Part shown: positions 26,654-36,643 of the stretch, piece after piece | Layout: every line of letters starts with the position of its first letter | Position numbering within the stretch: position 1 is the stretch's first letter | Source of the DNA: an uncultured Myxococcales bacterium | GTDB taxonomy: Bacteria > Myxococcota_A > UBA9042 > DTJE01 | Direction of reading: 5' to 3' | DNA: 50,631 bases | Assembly: GCA_903857665.1 (NCBI GenBank) | Contig: CAIOFV010000003.1 | Coordinates: forward strand, 1-50,631 | Notes under the pieces: model-generated | Databases searched by the model: none | Told to the model about the DNA's origin: nothing | The model's input: the letters and a program-made list of their open reading frames with translations, nothing else | Translations under genes and position numbers: made by a program

Positions 26654-27361
26654 ATGACCCTCGCGGTGGTATCGGACCTGCACCTGGGAAGCGGTGACGC
26701 TCTGGATCGCTTCGGGCATGACGAGGCGCGGTTCCTGCGCTTCCTGGATCACCTGGAAACGCACCACGAGCGGATCGTGCTGCTGGGGGACATCTTCGAG
26801 ACCCTGGACGGCACCACGCCCGACAGCAGCGAGGAGCGGCTGCGACAGGCCGTGGCCGCACACCGCGCGGTGGTGCGGAGGATGCTCGACCCTCGGTACG
26901 TCTGGATCCTCGGCAACCACGATGCCGTGACCGGCCCGATGCTGGGCGCCCGTTCGGAATGGCTCCTCGACAAGGACGGGGTGCGCCTGTACTTCACGCA
27001 CGGGCACCTCGGGGATCCCACCTACGCGAAGGCCAGGGTGCTGGCCGAAACGGCCGTCTGGCTGGGGGGCTGGCTGAGGCGGCTGGGCTGGCAGGCGCTG
27101 TTCCGCTTCTTTGAACGGCTGGACGTGTCGCTGAGCGGCGTGCAGCCCGAGCCCGAGGCCTGTCCCTTCCGGCGCTGGGCCGTCGAGGAGGCCCGCCGGC
27201 GATCGGCCGACGTGGTCGTCACCGGCCATTCCCACGAGGGGGGCCGTTCGCTGCACGGATCGCGATGGTTCCTGAACAGCGGGACCTGCTCGGAGGGGCA
27301 GACCTCGTTCCTCAGCATCGACACGCGGGCGTTGCGCTTCGACTACGTTCCGGCGTGGTGA
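26654..27361 (+). CDS. Cytoplasmic metallophosphoesterase, LpxH-like
   Basis: A 235-residue calcineurin-type phosphoesterase without signal peptide. The motifs are VVSDLHLG, LLGDIFE, LGNHD, FTHGHLGD and VTGHSHEGG. Length and motif spacing resemble UDP-2,3-diacylglucosamine pyrophosphatase (LpxH) and related YbbF-type enzymes, but the Arg and Asn residues that mark LpxH are not certain here. GGCAGGAGGC precedes the ATG. It is divergent from the beta-propeller phosphoesterase gene and convergent with pfkA. Confidence 0.7.
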   Translation: MTLAVVSDLHLGSGDALDRFGHDEARFLRFLDHLETHHERIVLLGDIFETLDGTTPDSSEERLRQAVAAHRAVVRRMLDPRYVWILGNHDAVTGPMLGARSEWLLDKDGVRLYFTHGHLGDPTYAKARVLAETAVWLGGWLRRLGWQALFRFFERLDVSLSGVQPEPEACPFRRWAVEEARRRSADVVVTGHSHEGGRSLHGSRWFLNSGTCSEGQTSFLSIDTRALRFDYVPAW

Positions 27362-27398
27362 TTCCCGGCGCCACTGCGACCGCGAACGCCTGGACGGG

Positions 27399-28520
27399 TC
27401 AGTCCCCGAGGCAGGTGCCCAGCTGGCGGGCGGCGGTCACCCACGGGTGGTCCAGCGGTACGACGCGCGTCCGACCGGCGACCTCCTCCAGCGGCACCGC
27501 AGCGACGCCCTCCCCTCGCGCGGCCACCATCACGCCCGAGATCCCCTCGTCCAGCAACGCCGCGCAGGCGGTCCCCAGGCGCGTCGCCAGCAGGCGGTCC
27601 GCCGCGGAAGGCGTCCCGCCCCGCTGGAGGTGCCCCAGGATGGTCAGGCGCGATTCCAGGCCCGTCTTGCGCTCCAGCGCGCGCGTCAGTTCCAGCGTGT
27701 GGTTCACGTGCTGCTCGTAGAACGCCTGCAGCTTCAGGACCGCCTCCTTCTTCCCCTTCTTCGAACCGGCCTCCGCCTTGTCCTCCTCGATGCGCCGGAC
27801 CTCCTTCGCCTGGGCCTGCGACATGGCGCCTTCGGCCACGGCCAGGATGCTGAAGTGCTTCCCCCGGCGCTTCCGGTCCATCAGGGCATCGGCCACGCGA
27901 TCCAGGTCGTACGGGATCTCGGGCACCAGGATCACGTCGGCGCCGCCCGCCAGGCCCGCCCCCAGGGCCAGCCACCCCGCGCGGTGCCCCATGATCTCCA
28001 CGACGATGACGCGGCTGTGGCTCATGGCGGTCGAGTGCAGCCGGTCGATGGCTTCCGTGGCGATGCCCAGGGCGGTGTCGAAGCCGAAGGTGACGTCGGT
28101 GCCCGCCACGTCGTTGTCGATCGTCTTGGGCATCGTGACGACCGGCAGGCCCGCCTTCTTCAGACGCACCGCGTTCTTCAACGTGCCCCCGCCCCCGATG
28201 CACACCAGCGCGTCCAGGTGGTGCTTGCGGAACGTCTCCACGGCGGCGTCGGTCATGTCCAGCACGTCGCCGCCCATGGGCATCCGGTGGGGCTTGTCCC
28301 GGCTGGTGCCCAGGATCGTGCCGCCCAGCGTCAGGATCCCGGACATCATGCGGGGCTCCAGTTCCATCGTCCGGTCCATCACCAGGCCCCGGAACCCGTC
28401 GCGAAAGCCCAGGAATCGCATGTCATGGGCCTCCTGGCCCGCCCGGCACACGCCCCGGATGGCCGCGTTGAGGCCCGGACAATCGCCGCCGCTGGTCAGG
28501 ATCCCGATCGTCTTGGACAT
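27399..28520 (-). CDS. 6-phosphofructokinase, atypical active site
   Basis: A 373-residue PFKA-family enzyme. [27 protein letters not shown] (base D135, K132), GHRAGW and [16 protein letters not shown] are the family motifs. The usual GGDGS or GGDDT metal- and phosphoryl-donor loop reads GGGGT (109-113): the Asp equivalent to E. coli D103 is Gly, while the Gly at the ATP-versus-PPi position and Lys in PKTIDND are kept. A charged insert ([15 protein letters not shown]) sits before the C-terminal lobe. ATP is the likelier donor by the Gly, but the missing Asp makes activity uncertain. It is 87 bp from the MFS gene on the same strand. GGGGAGGGGGC precedes the ATG. Confidence 0.85.
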   Translation of the reverse strand: MSKTIGILTSGGDCPGLNAAIRGVCRAGQEAHDMRFLGFRDGFRGLVMDRTMELEPRMMSGILTLGGTILGTSRDKPHRMPMGGDVLDMTDAAVETFRKHHLDALVCIGGGGTLKNAVRLKKAGLPVVTMPKTIDNDVAGTDVTFGFDTALGIATEAIDRLHSTAMSHSRVIVVEIMGHRAGWLALGAGLAGGADVILVPEIPYDLDRVADALMDRKRRGKHFSILAVAEGAMSQAQAKEVRRIEEDKAEAGSKKGKKEAVLKLQAFYEQHVNHTLELTRALERKTGLESRLTILGHLQRGGTPSAADRLLATRLGTACAALLDEGISGVMVAARGEGVAAVPLEEVAGRTRVVPLDHPWVTAARQLGTCLGD

Positions 28521-28607
28521 GCCCCCTCCCCTGTCGATCGAAGCCTCGGATGGACCGGCCTGCGTGTCAACTTCGTGGCGCGCGGCAGGGGGCGCGGATT
28601 CCCTCCC

Positions 28608-29927
28608 TCACGTCGCGACCTTCCTGCGCCACAGGGGCAGCGTCAGGACCATGGCGGACGCGGCCAGCCCGGCCAGCAGGTCGAAGGCCGTGGACCAGCC
28701 CCAGGCCCCGACGACCCGTGCGACGCCCACGCCCGCCATCGACGCGCCCAGGTACCCGACGCAGTCCAGCAGGCCGGCCGCCGTCGCGGCCGAGCGGGTG
28801 CCCCCGAAATCCAGCGCCACCACGCCTCCGCCGATCATGCTGTAGGGGCCGAACACGAAGAACCCGGCGGCGCCGACCAGCAGGAACGCGACGGTCCCGC
28901 CCTGGAGGCCCGGCGCGAAGGGCGCCAGGGCGCGCACCAGGCCGTCGACGTGCGCCAGGCCTAGCAGTGCCGCCAGCAGGCCCGCCAGGAACAGCGCCAT
29001 GATCGGTCCGCGGCGCCCGCCCGAGAGCCGGTCCGACAACCATCCGGCGACCAGGGAACCCAGGATCCCGAGGAGGGGGAACACGGTGGACTTGAACAGC
29101 GCGACGTCCATCGCCTCGCCCCGGTCCAGGAAGTACTTCGGCATCCACGTGTTGAAGCACTCCCGCAGCAGCGTCAGCACGAAGGCGGTTCCCAGGGCCA
29201 TCAGGAACGCCGGGCGGGCCAGCAGGGCCCAGACGCGGAAGGTCCAGGCCTCGGGGGCCTTCGGCGGCAACTCCAGGCCCTCCTCGGGCAAGGGACCGGC
29301 CAGTCCCCGGTCCTCGGGACGGTTCACGATCCCCCCCGCGACCACCAGGCCGATCGCCGCCAGGACCGCCGCCGGGATCACGAACAGCGCCCGCCAGCCG
29401 AATCCCGCGGCGACCAACCCACCGAGGAGCAACGGAGCCACTGCGCCGCCAAACTGGTAGGACGTCGACACCAGGCCCATCGCCGTTCCGTACCGTGACC
29501 GCTCGTGCCAGCGCGGGATGATGCTGACGAGGCCCTGCCAGCCGACCGACTGCAGCAGGCGACCTGCGCCCCAGAGCGCAGCCAGCAGGATGATCCCGTG
29601 GGAAACGCCGATGAGGGCCGTGACCGCGGCCGAGCCGAACAGGCCCACCAGGAACACCCTGCGGCCGCCGAAGCGCTCGGCCAGGGGGCCCGCGGCGAAC
29701 TTCCCGAGGGCGTAGGACAGGGTCCCGAAGGACGCGATGCTTCCGAACGCCATCGTGTCGATGCCTTCTTCGGTCGCCAGGAACCCGGCCGATGCCGCGA
29801 GGTTCGGCCGGCACAGGTAGTAGGCCGCGTACCCGACCAGCAGCGACCAGAACGTCAGCGTCCTCCACCGGACGAAGGAACGACGGGAGTCTGCATGCCA
29901 TTCGAGCGCGACGGGGGACGTGCTCAC
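28608..29927 (-). CDS. MFS transporter, organophosphate/phosphonate type
   Basis: A 439-residue major-facilitator with 12 predicted helices. It resembles the GlpT/UhpT organophosphate:phosphate antiporter branch (GYAAYYLCRPNLA in helix 1, SYALGKFAAGPLAERFGGRR between helices 2 and 3, NTWMPKYFLDRG). It starts at a GTG that overlaps the phnX stop by four bases (GTGA), so it belongs to the phnW-phnX operon. From this context it most likely imports 2-aminoethylphosphonate; export of a product is less likely. No PhnCDE or other ABC phosphonate system is present. Confidence 0.8.
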   Translation of the reverse strand: MSTSPVALEWHADSRRSFVRWRTLTFWSLLVGYAAYYLCRPNLAASAGFLATEEGIDTMAFGSIASFGTLSYALGKFAAGPLAERFGGRRVFLVGLFGSAAVTALIGVSHGIILLAALWGAGRLLQSVGWQGLVSIIPRWHERSRYGTAMGLVSTSYQFGGAVAPLLLGGLVAAGFGWRALFVIPAAVLAAIGLVVAGGIVNRPEDRGLAGPLPEEGLELPPKAPEAWTFRVWALLARPAFLMALGTAFVLTLLRECFNTWMPKYFLDRGEAMDVALFKSTVFPLLGILGSLVAGWLSDRLSGGRRGPIMALFLAGLLAALLGLAHVDGLVRALAPFAPGLQGGTVAFLLVGAAGFFVFGPYSMIGGGVVALDFGGTRSAATAAGLLDCVGYLGASMAGVGVARVVGAWGWSTAFDLLAGLAASAMVLTLPLWRRKVAT

Positions 29928-30754
29928 GGCGCATCCTCCGAACGGAGCCGCGCCTCGATGTCGTCGAGGATCCCGGGAACTGCGCTCCAGTCAGGAACGA
30001 CGTAGTGCGCCCCGGCCGCCTCGAGGCGGCGGCGTCCCGCGAGGGTTCGTTCCACCCTGTCGGCCGGGTCCAGCGCCTCCCACGCCGCCTGCGACAGGCC
30101 GACCTCGTTCCCGCAATTGATCAGGCCCACGGTCCACGTGCCGGCCGCGAGGCCCTCCCCGATGTCGGCCGGGGTGTCCCCGAACTTCACGACGGAGGCG
30201 GGCGGATGGATGTCCAGGCGTTCCAGCACGCGATGCATCATCCAGGGCGCGGGCCGTCCTGCCGGCACATCGGATACGGATGCCACGGCATCCGGGACGT
30301 ATCCCTGGCGGGCCGCCTCGCCCGCGACCACCGCCAGCAGTTCCGCGGTGTACCCGGTGGTCGAGCCGATCCGCATCCTGCGGGACCGCATCCACCGGAT
30401 CGATTCCAGCACCCCGGGAATCACCTGGGCCGTTTCCGCCAGGACCATCAACTGGGCCGGGACGAACTCCGCGAACAGCGCGCCTTCGTCGTCGGCGGTG
30501 GGGGGGCGTCCGTGGACCTGTCGCCACGCTTCCGCCACGCGGGCCGTGGCCAGCAGACGGTGAAGGTGCTCCCGCTTGTGGAGTCCCATGAACGCCCGCA
30601 CCTCGCCGGCCGTCACCTCGACCCCGTGGCCCAGGAACACCGACTGGAACGCCTGCACGGGCGCCTGGGAACCGAAGTCCACCGCCGTGCCGGCCCAGTC
30701 CAGCACCGCCGCTCGCAGGGGCCCGGCGTACCGGGCATGTCGGGGATTGCGCAT
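29924..30754 (-). CDS. phnX: Phosphonoacetaldehyde hydrolase
   Basis: A 276-residue HAD-family enzyme that cleaves phosphonoacetaldehyde to acetaldehyde and phosphate. The nucleophile D19 is in LDWAGTAVDFG. The Schiff-base lysine K60 is in MGLHKREHL; the 41-residue spacing equals that of characterised PhnX (Asp12/Lys53). Motif II is GSTTGYT and motif III is VKFGDTPADIGEG. GAGGAGGACC precedes the ATG. The start lies 11 bp after phnW, and the stop overlaps the MFS GTG, so the operon is tight. Confidence 0.95.
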   Translation of the reverse strand: MRNPRHARYAGPLRAAVLDWAGTAVDFGSQAPVQAFQSVFLGHGVEVTAGEVRAFMGLHKREHLHRLLATARVAEAWRQVHGRPPTADDEGALFAEFVPAQLMVLAETAQVIPGVLESIRWMRSRRMRIGSTTGYTAELLAVVAGEAARQGYVPDAVASVSDVPAGRPAPWMMHRVLERLDIHPPASVVKFGDTPADIGEGLAAGTWTVGLINCGNEVGLSQAAWEALDPADRVERTLAGRRRLEAAGAHYVVPDWSAVPGILDDIEARLRSEDAP

Positions 30755-30765
30755 GTCGGTCCTCC

Positions 30766-31884
30766 TCAGGCCGCGCCGGGCTGGAAGCCCATGTCGCTCG
30801 CCGTGTCGCGAATCGCACTCACCAGCCGACGCAGGTCGTCGGGGAACAGCCGCCCGATGTTGCCGATGCGGAAGCAGTCGGCATGGGTCAGCTTGCCGGG
30901 GTAGATGACCAGGCCCTCGCGGGCCAGCCGCGAATAGAACTCCTCGAAGCGGAACGCCGGGTCCGACGGGTAGCGGAAGGTGGTGATGATCCATCCCTGG
31001 TGAACCGGATCCAGGTATTCGCGGAATCCCAGCCCTCTCATGCCGTCGACGAGGACGGAGTGGTTCGAGCGATACCGCGCCATGCGGCCCTCGATCCCGC
31101 CCTCGCCGTCCAGTTCGTCGAGGGCCTGGCGGAAGGCCAGCAGCACCTGCACCGGCGGCGTGAAGCGGAACTGCCCGGAGCGCTCCAGTTCCTCCCACTG
31201 GGCATGGAGGTCCAGCGCGACGCTGCGGGCGCGGCCGCGGCACTCCCCCAGAGCCGCCTTGCGGGCGATGCAGAACGAGAACCCGGGGACGCCCTCGATG
31301 CACTTGTTCGACGAGGACACCAGCGCGTCCACGTGGCTGGCCGAAGCGTCCAGCGGGACCCCCCCGAAGCTGCTCATGGCGTCGACCAGGAACGACCGGC
31401 CGGCGCGGTGCGCGACCTCGCCCAGGCGCGCGATCGGGTTCAGGATGCCGGTGGTGGTCTCGCAATGGACGACGGCCAGGTTCGTGATCTCGGGATCCGC
31501 GTCCAGCGCGGCCTCGATGGCGACCACGTCGGTCGGCCGGTCCTCGGGCCCCTCGACCTGCACGACGTCGATCCCCAGCACCTTCGCGATGTGCGCGATC
31601 CGGCGGCCATATGCGCCGTTCACGGCGACCAGCAGCCGACCGCCGCGCGGCACGAACGTGCCGATCATCGCCTCGACGCCCATCGTGCCCGCGCCCTGGA
31701 CGATGACCGTCGTGTATTCCTCGGGCCGGGAGGCGGCCAGCACCGCAAGGCGCCTGCGCACATCGGCCACGACCTCGATGAACCGCGAATCCCGGGAACC
31801 CAGATCGCGGACCAGGGCGGCCTTGACCGACGCACTGGTCGTCAGCGGCCCGGGGGTGAACAGGAGGGCATCGTTGGCAGCCAT
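30766..31884 (-). CDS. phnW: 2-aminoethylphosphonate--pyruvate transaminase
   Basis: A 372-residue PLP aminotransferase (fold type I, class V). 2-Aminoethylphosphonate plus pyruvate gives phosphonoacetaldehyde plus alanine. LFTPGPLTTSASVK is the family N-terminal signature, DAMSSFGG holds the PLP Asp, and the PLP lysine is K194 in SSSNKCIEGVPG. The start is ATG 31884, or 31890 six bases upstream. It is first in the phnW-phnX-MFS operon, with a CTGTCAC element about 40 bp upstream. Confidence 0.95.
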   Translation of the reverse strand: MAANDALLFTPGPLTTSASVKAALVRDLGSRDSRFIEVVADVRRRLAVLAASRPEEYTTVIVQGAGTMGVEAMIGTFVPRGGRLLVAVNGAYGRRIAHIAKVLGIDVVQVEGPEDRPTDVVAIEAALDADPEITNLAVVHCETTTGILNPIARLGEVAHRAGRSFLVDAMSSFGGVPLDASASHVDALVSSSNKCIEGVPGFSFCIARKAALGECRGRARSVALDLHAQWEELERSGQFRFTPPVQVLLAFRQALDELDGEGGIEGRMARYRSNHSVLVDGMRGLGFREYLDPVHQGWIITTFRYPSDPAFRFEEFYSRLAREGLVIYPGKLTHADCFRIGNIGRLFPDDLRRLVSAIRDTASDMGFQPGAA

Positions 31885-31920
31885 GGGCATCCCCACCACA
31901 AGGTGAGGCAAGGCTACGAT

Positions 31921-31933
31921 CCGACCGTGACAG
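31921..31933 (-). promoter_or_regulatory. Pho-box-like half-site before phnW
   Basis: The minus strand reads CTGTCACGGTCGG. The second unit is poor, so it may be a weak or half site. It lies 37-50 bp upstream of the phnW start. Confidence 0.4.
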
Positions 31934-32040
31934 GCCCGTTGCGGACTTCCGATTCTTCGGTTGCAGGGGATGGTTTCCGGCAAACCGGGGCGTGCAGTTC
32001 TGCAGTTACGGGCAGGGTGGGAGGACCGGTTCGGTTCGCT

Positions 32041-32838
32041 TCAGAGATCGAGGTCCAAGGCCTGGCCCCGGCCAATCCAGCGCACCGGACAGGACAGGGC
32101 GGCCGACTCCAGGGCGGCCCGGCAATCCGCTTCGCCCTCGCGGAAGTGTTGCCAGCCCTCGTAGTGAATCGGGATGACCCGGCGTGCGCCGACGTCCCGG
32201 GCCACGGCCGCGACGTGACGCGCCCTCATCGTGTACCGCACCGGACCCGAAAGGCCGAACTGCGCGCCGCCGACATGCAGCACCGCGGTGTGCACCCGCA
32301 GGCGCCCGCCCACGTCCTTCAGGCCCCGGAAGCGGACGGTGTCGCCGCTGATGTACAGGCCGCCATCGCGCTGGCCGTCCCATTCCAGGAAGAAGCCCGT
32401 GACCGCGCCGACCACGAAGCGGCTACCCGGCGGTCCGTGGCGGGCGGGAGTGGCCGTGACACGCAACTGCGAGCCGTCGCTGGCAACCAGTTCGGCGGAC
32501 TGCCAGGGGTGGAGCCCCACGGCCGAGCCCCCCAGCCTCAGGGCGCCATCCGGGGTGGTGAGGGTAATGGGGGCCCGGGCCACCACGGCCCGCCCCTCGC
32601 CGTCCAGGTTGTCCTGGTGCTGATCGTGGCTCAGCAGCACCGCGTCGATGCTACCCAGGGCCTCGCGGGACATTGCCGGACCCGTGGTCTTCCGCATGCC
32701 GATCGGGATTCCGCCCAGCACGCGCAACGTGTACCGGCTTCCTGGCGGGTCGAACACGGGGTCCGTCACCAGGCGAAAGGAGCCGATTTCCAGCAAAGTG
32801 GTCGCGGCGCCGACCAGCGTGATCCTGCAGGGCGTCAT
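32041..32838 (-). CDS. MBL-fold metal-dependent hydrolase, UlaG-like
   Basis: A 265-residue metallo-beta-lactamase-fold protein. Its metal motif reads LSHDQHQDNLD, where the usual final His of HxHxDH is Asn. Further ligands are the Asp in YISGDT and the His in VIPIHYEGW. The Asn form is common in this UlaG/phosphodiesterase-like branch, so the protein is likely active. GGAGGGCACCCCC precedes the ATG. It sits upstream of the phn operon in its own transcription unit; substrate unknown, with a lactone or phosphodiester possible. Confidence 0.8.
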   Translation of the reverse strand: MTPCRITLVGAATTLLEIGSFRLVTDPVFDPPGSRYTLRVLGGIPIGMRKTTGPAMSREALGSIDAVLLSHDQHQDNLDGEGRAVVARAPITLTTPDGALRLGGSAVGLHPWQSAELVASDGSQLRVTATPARHGPPGSRFVVGAVTGFFLEWDGQRDGGLYISGDTVRFRGLKDVGGRLRVHTAVLHVGGAQFGLSGPVRYTMRARHVAAVARDVGARRVIPIHYEGWQHFREGEADCRAALESAALSCPVRWIGRGQALDLDL

Positions 32839-32931
32839 GGGGGTGCCCTCCGGTGATTGGGAATCGTGGCAGCCCGGACGTCGGAGGTGCGGGTCAATCC
32901 GGTCGCCGTCCGAGGGCGGAAATCAGCGCGC

Positions 32932-33219
32932 CTACTTCGGCGCCTTCTTCTTCGCGGCAGCAGGAGGAGTCGGAGCAACGGTCTCGACGACCGGTTCCTC
33001 GAGGTTCGATCCGCCGGGAGCGTCCTGGGGGGCGACCCCCTCCACCAGCGAGTTGACCAGCGCAAGGTATTCCGCCACCAGGGCGATCCGGATGGCCTCC
33101 AGTTCGGCGGGCTTCGGGTCCTTCCGCCCGGGGATCCCCTTCGAGAACAAGGGCAGGATCGCGGCAGCCGCCATGATTGCTTCCGAGCGCTTCAAGTGCA
33201 CGATCTTCGTCTTCCCCAT
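32932..33219 (-). CDS. Small protein with basic Ala/Lys tail, unknown function
   Basis: A 95-residue protein: a helical N-terminal part (MGKTKIVHLKRSEAIMAAAAI, residues 1-60), then an acidic and Pro-rich stretch ending in AAKKKAPK. The ATG at 33219 has a good GGAGGCAGG site; an in-frame upstream ATG at 33258 does not. I do not recognise the family. The basic tail could bind nucleic acid, but nothing else supports that. It lies between the MBL hydrolase and the phoB gene on the same strand. Confidence 0.6.
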   Translation of the reverse strand: MGKTKIVHLKRSEAIMAAAAILPLFSKGIPGRKDPKPAELEAIRIALVAEYLALVNSLVEGVAPQDAPGGSNLEEPVVETVAPTPPAAAKKKAPK

Positions 33220-33319
33220 GGTCCTGCCTCCATGCAAGCGAGTGTCCATTCCCGGCATGTAGCCGGCATCCTAGCACCCTTCGGGGGGAGGGAGCGACGC
33301 GGGCCAGCGCAACCTTCCG

Positions 33320-34075
33320 TCAGTCATTCCGATTGCTCGTCCCGTCGGACCCGGGGTGGGTGGCAGGCTGCCCCGTCGTCGGGGCGGTCTTTCCGCCGAA
33401 CCGGTATCCCACCCCTCGCACCGTCTCGACGTATCGTCCGGCGGAACCCAGCTTGTCCCGCAGCCGCTTCATCATCGTGTCCACGGTGCGGGTCTCGATG
33501 TCGGCGCTGATGCCCCATACGTGTTCCAGCAGGAACTCGCGGGACATCACCCGTCCCAGGTTGGCCAGGAGCGCCTGCAGCAGCCGGAACTCGAGCGCCG
33601 TAAGCTCGATTTCCCGACCGTCCGCGAAGACGCGATGCGCGACCCCGTCCAGGATCAGTCCGCCCAGCGTGTAGGACGGATCCTTGTCGGTGCCCGGCGC
33701 CACGTTCGCCCGCTTCAAAACGGCGTTCACGCGCAGCACCATCTCCCGCATGCTGAACGGCTTCACGATGTAGTCGTCGGCGCCCAGCTCGAATCCCACG
33801 ATCCGGTCGATCTCCTCGCCCCGGGCCGTCGCCATGATGACCGGTATCGCCCGCGTCATCGGGTCGGACTTCAGGCGTCGAAGGACCTCGGTCCCGGGAA
33901 AGTCCGGAAGCATCAGGTCCAGAAGGATGATGTCGGGACGCCGGGTCCGTGCATCGTCCAGTCCGTCCTGGCCCGTTCGCACGGAGCGCGTCTGGAACCC
34001 CTGCCGGCGGAGGTTCAATTCCACCACGTCCGCGAAGTCCTGCTCGTCCTCGACAATCAGTATCGTGTGCGGCAT
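33320..34075 (-). CDS. phoB: OmpR-family response regulator, PhoB-like (cluster 1)
   Basis: A 251-residue regulator with a receiver domain (acidic pair ED at the end of strand 1, phosphorylated Asp in IILLDLMLPD, TARGEE, KPF lysine) and a winged-helix DNA-binding domain (LTALEFRLLQALL, VWGISADIETRTVDTMMKRLRDKL, VRGVGYRF). The last 20 residues are a Thr/Gly/Asp-rich tail. It is 159 bp downstream of the Pst ATPase genes and probably has its own promoter. It is closely similar along its whole length to the regulator at 44041. No cognate PhoR kinase is present in the window. Confidence 0.85.
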   Translation of the reverse strand: MPHTILIVEDEQDFADVVELNLRRQGFQTRSVRTGQDGLDDARTRRPDIILLDLMLPDFPGTEVLRRLKSDPMTRAIPVIMATARGEEIDRIVGFELGADDYIVKPFSMREMVLRVNAVLKRANVAPGTDKDPSYTLGGLILDGVAHRVFADGREIELTALEFRLLQALLANLGRVMSREFLLEHVWGISADIETRTVDTMMKRLRDKLGSAGRYVETVRGVGYRFGGKTAPTTGQPATHPGSDGTSNRND

Positions 34076-34218
34076 CGCAATCACTCCGTCGGCGTTTCAC
34101 CGACTCCGCGCACCGTCATCACGACACGATTGGAACATAGTTGCGTTACAAGGCCGTGGCGGTCCTGCAACATGTTGATACTGAAGTCGTCAGAACGCCG
34201 TCCACGCGTCGAAAAGAT

Positions 34219-34227
34219 GGGGGGGGG
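34219..34227. repeat. G9 homopolymer run
   Basis: Nine consecutive G on the plus strand, between phoB of cluster 1 and the second Pst ATPase gene. It is 8 bp past the ATPase stop and 144 bp upstream of the phoB start. Slippage could alter spacing but not a reading frame. Confidence 0.9.
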
Positions 34228-34234
34228 CAGCGGT

Positions 34235-35011
34235 TCAACCGTAGCGCCCTTCGATATACCGTGCGGTCCTTTCGTCCGCAGGGTTCAGGAACAGATCCTC
34301 GGTCCGCCGGTGCTCGACCAGTTCGCCCAGCAGCATGAACATGCACTCGTCGCTGATGCGCCGCGCCTGTGCCATGTTGTGGGTCACGATCAGGATGGTG
34401 TAGGTCCCGCGCAGTTCCCGGATCAGTTCCTCGATCCGCTGCGTCGCAGCAGGATCCAGCGCCGAGCACGGCTCGTCCATCAGCAGCAGCCGGGGCTTCA
34501 GCGGCAGCAGGCGCGCGATGCACAGCTTCTGCTGCTGCTCCAGCGACAGCGAGGTGGCGCTGGCGTGCAGCCGGTCCTTGAGGTCCGCCCACAGCGACAC
34601 CTCGCGCAGCGCCTTCTCGATGACGTCGTGTTCCTCCTGCCGGCCCAGCCGTTCGCAGCGGTGCACCTTGATCCCGAAGAGGACGTTCTCGGCGACCGAA
34701 AGGGGCAGCGGGTTCGGCCTCTGGAAGACCATGCCCACTCCGCGCCGCAGCTCGATCAGGTCCGTCCCCGGGGCATAGATGTCGTGTCCCAGGATCTCGA
34801 TGGTGCCCTCGGTGCGCACGCCCGGGATGCGCTCGTTGATCCGGTTGAAGCACCGCAGGAGGGTCGTCTTGCCGCACCCCGAGGGCCCGATCAACCCGGT
34901 GACCAGCCCCGGACGAATCGTCGCGGTGACGTTGATCAGGGCCTGGAACTTCGTGTACCACAGGCACAGATCCCGGGTCCGGATGCCCTTCGTGTCCGTC
35001 GCTTCCGTCAT
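34235..35011 (-). CDS. pstB: Phosphate ABC transporter ATPase with degenerate signature motif (PstB-like 2)
   Basis: A 258-residue Pst-type ATPase. Walker A GPSGCGKTT (42-50), Q-loop VFQRPNP (Q97), Walker [13 protein letters not shown] (E180) and H-loop VTHNM (H211) are all intact. The ABC signature is LSLEQQQK (155-162) instead of LSGGQQQR, so both glycines are lost. The start ATG overlaps the previous ATPase stop (ATGA). Together with the neighbouring ATPase, whose signature is intact but whose Q- and H-loops are not, it probably forms a heterodimer with one functional catalytic site. Confidence 0.9.
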   Translation of the reverse strand: MTEATDTKGIRTRDLCLWYTKFQALINVTATIRPGLVTGLIGPSGCGKTTLLRCFNRINERIPGVRTEGTIEILGHDIYAPGTDLIELRRGVGMVFQRPNPLPLSVAENVLFGIKVHRCERLGRQEEHDVIEKALREVSLWADLKDRLHASATSLSLEQQQKLCIARLLPLKPRLLLMDEPCSALDPAATQRIEELIRELRGTYTILIVTHNMAQARRISDECMFMLLGELVEHRRTEDLFLNPADERTARYIEGRYG

Positions 35012-35765
35012 CCGAACATCCCGTGCACGTACTCGAACGTGCGCCGGTCCGCAGGCGAGCGCCCGAAGACCGATTCCGTCGTCCCGACCTCGACCAGTTC
35101 GCCCCCCAGCAGGAAGGCGGTGCGATCCGCCAGCCGGCGGGCCTGCTGCACCAGGTTGGTGACCAGCAGGATCCCCATGGTCGATCGCAGCTCCTTCAGC
35201 ACGTCCTCGATGCGCATGGTGGTGACCGGGTCGACCGCGATCGAGAACTCGTCCAGGCACAGCACGTCGGGGTCGTGGGACAGCGCACGGGCGATAGTCA
35301 GCCGCTGCTGCTGGCCCCCCGACAGCTTCGTGCCCAGTTGGTCCAGACGGTCCTTCACCTCGTCCCACAGCGCGGCCTGGCGGAGGCATCGCTCGACCAC
35401 CTCGGCCAGGTCCTCGCGATGCCGGACGCCGGCCATCCTCGGGGCGAACGCCACGTTGTCGAAGATCGACATGGGCAGTCCGACCGGCAGCGGCGCCACC
35501 ATGCCGACGCATCGTCGGATCCTGGACACGTCGCGGGTCCGGTACACGTCCTCGGAATCCAGCAGCACCGTGCCGGCAACGTGCGCGCCGCCGATCAGCT
35601 CCACGGTCCGGTTCAGCGTCTTCAGCAGCGTGGTCTTGCCCGCGCCCGCCGGCCCGATGATGCCCAGGATCTCGTTGGGGCGCAGGTCCAGCGACACGTC
35701 GCGCAGCGCCGTCAGGGCGCCGTAACGCACCGTCACGCCGCGGAACTCGACGATGCTCCTCGGCT

Positions 35766-35772
<7 letters not shown>
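35008..35772 (-). CDS. pstB: Phosphate ABC transporter ATPase with degenerate Q- and H-loops (PstB-like 1)
   Basis: A 254-residue Pst-type ATPase. Walker A GPAGAGKTT (40-48), signature LSGGQQQR (150-157) and Walker B LCLDEFS (E175) are present. The Q-loop region reads GMVAPLPVGLP, with Pro94 where FQ-KPNP has Gln. The H-loop reads LLVTNLVQQ, with N206 in place of His. The D-loop is also altered (SIAVD). Its ATG overlaps pstA by seven bases. The defects are complementary to those of the next ATPase, so it is probably the partner half of an asymmetric dimer. Confidence 0.9.
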
Positions 35773-36641
<869 letters not shown>

Positions 36642-36643
36642 CG

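Noticed and set aside
34219..34227. The G9 run as a phase-variation switch for phoB
   Set aside because: It lies just after the ATPase stop codon and 144 bp from phoB, outside both reading frames, so slippage would have little clear effect.
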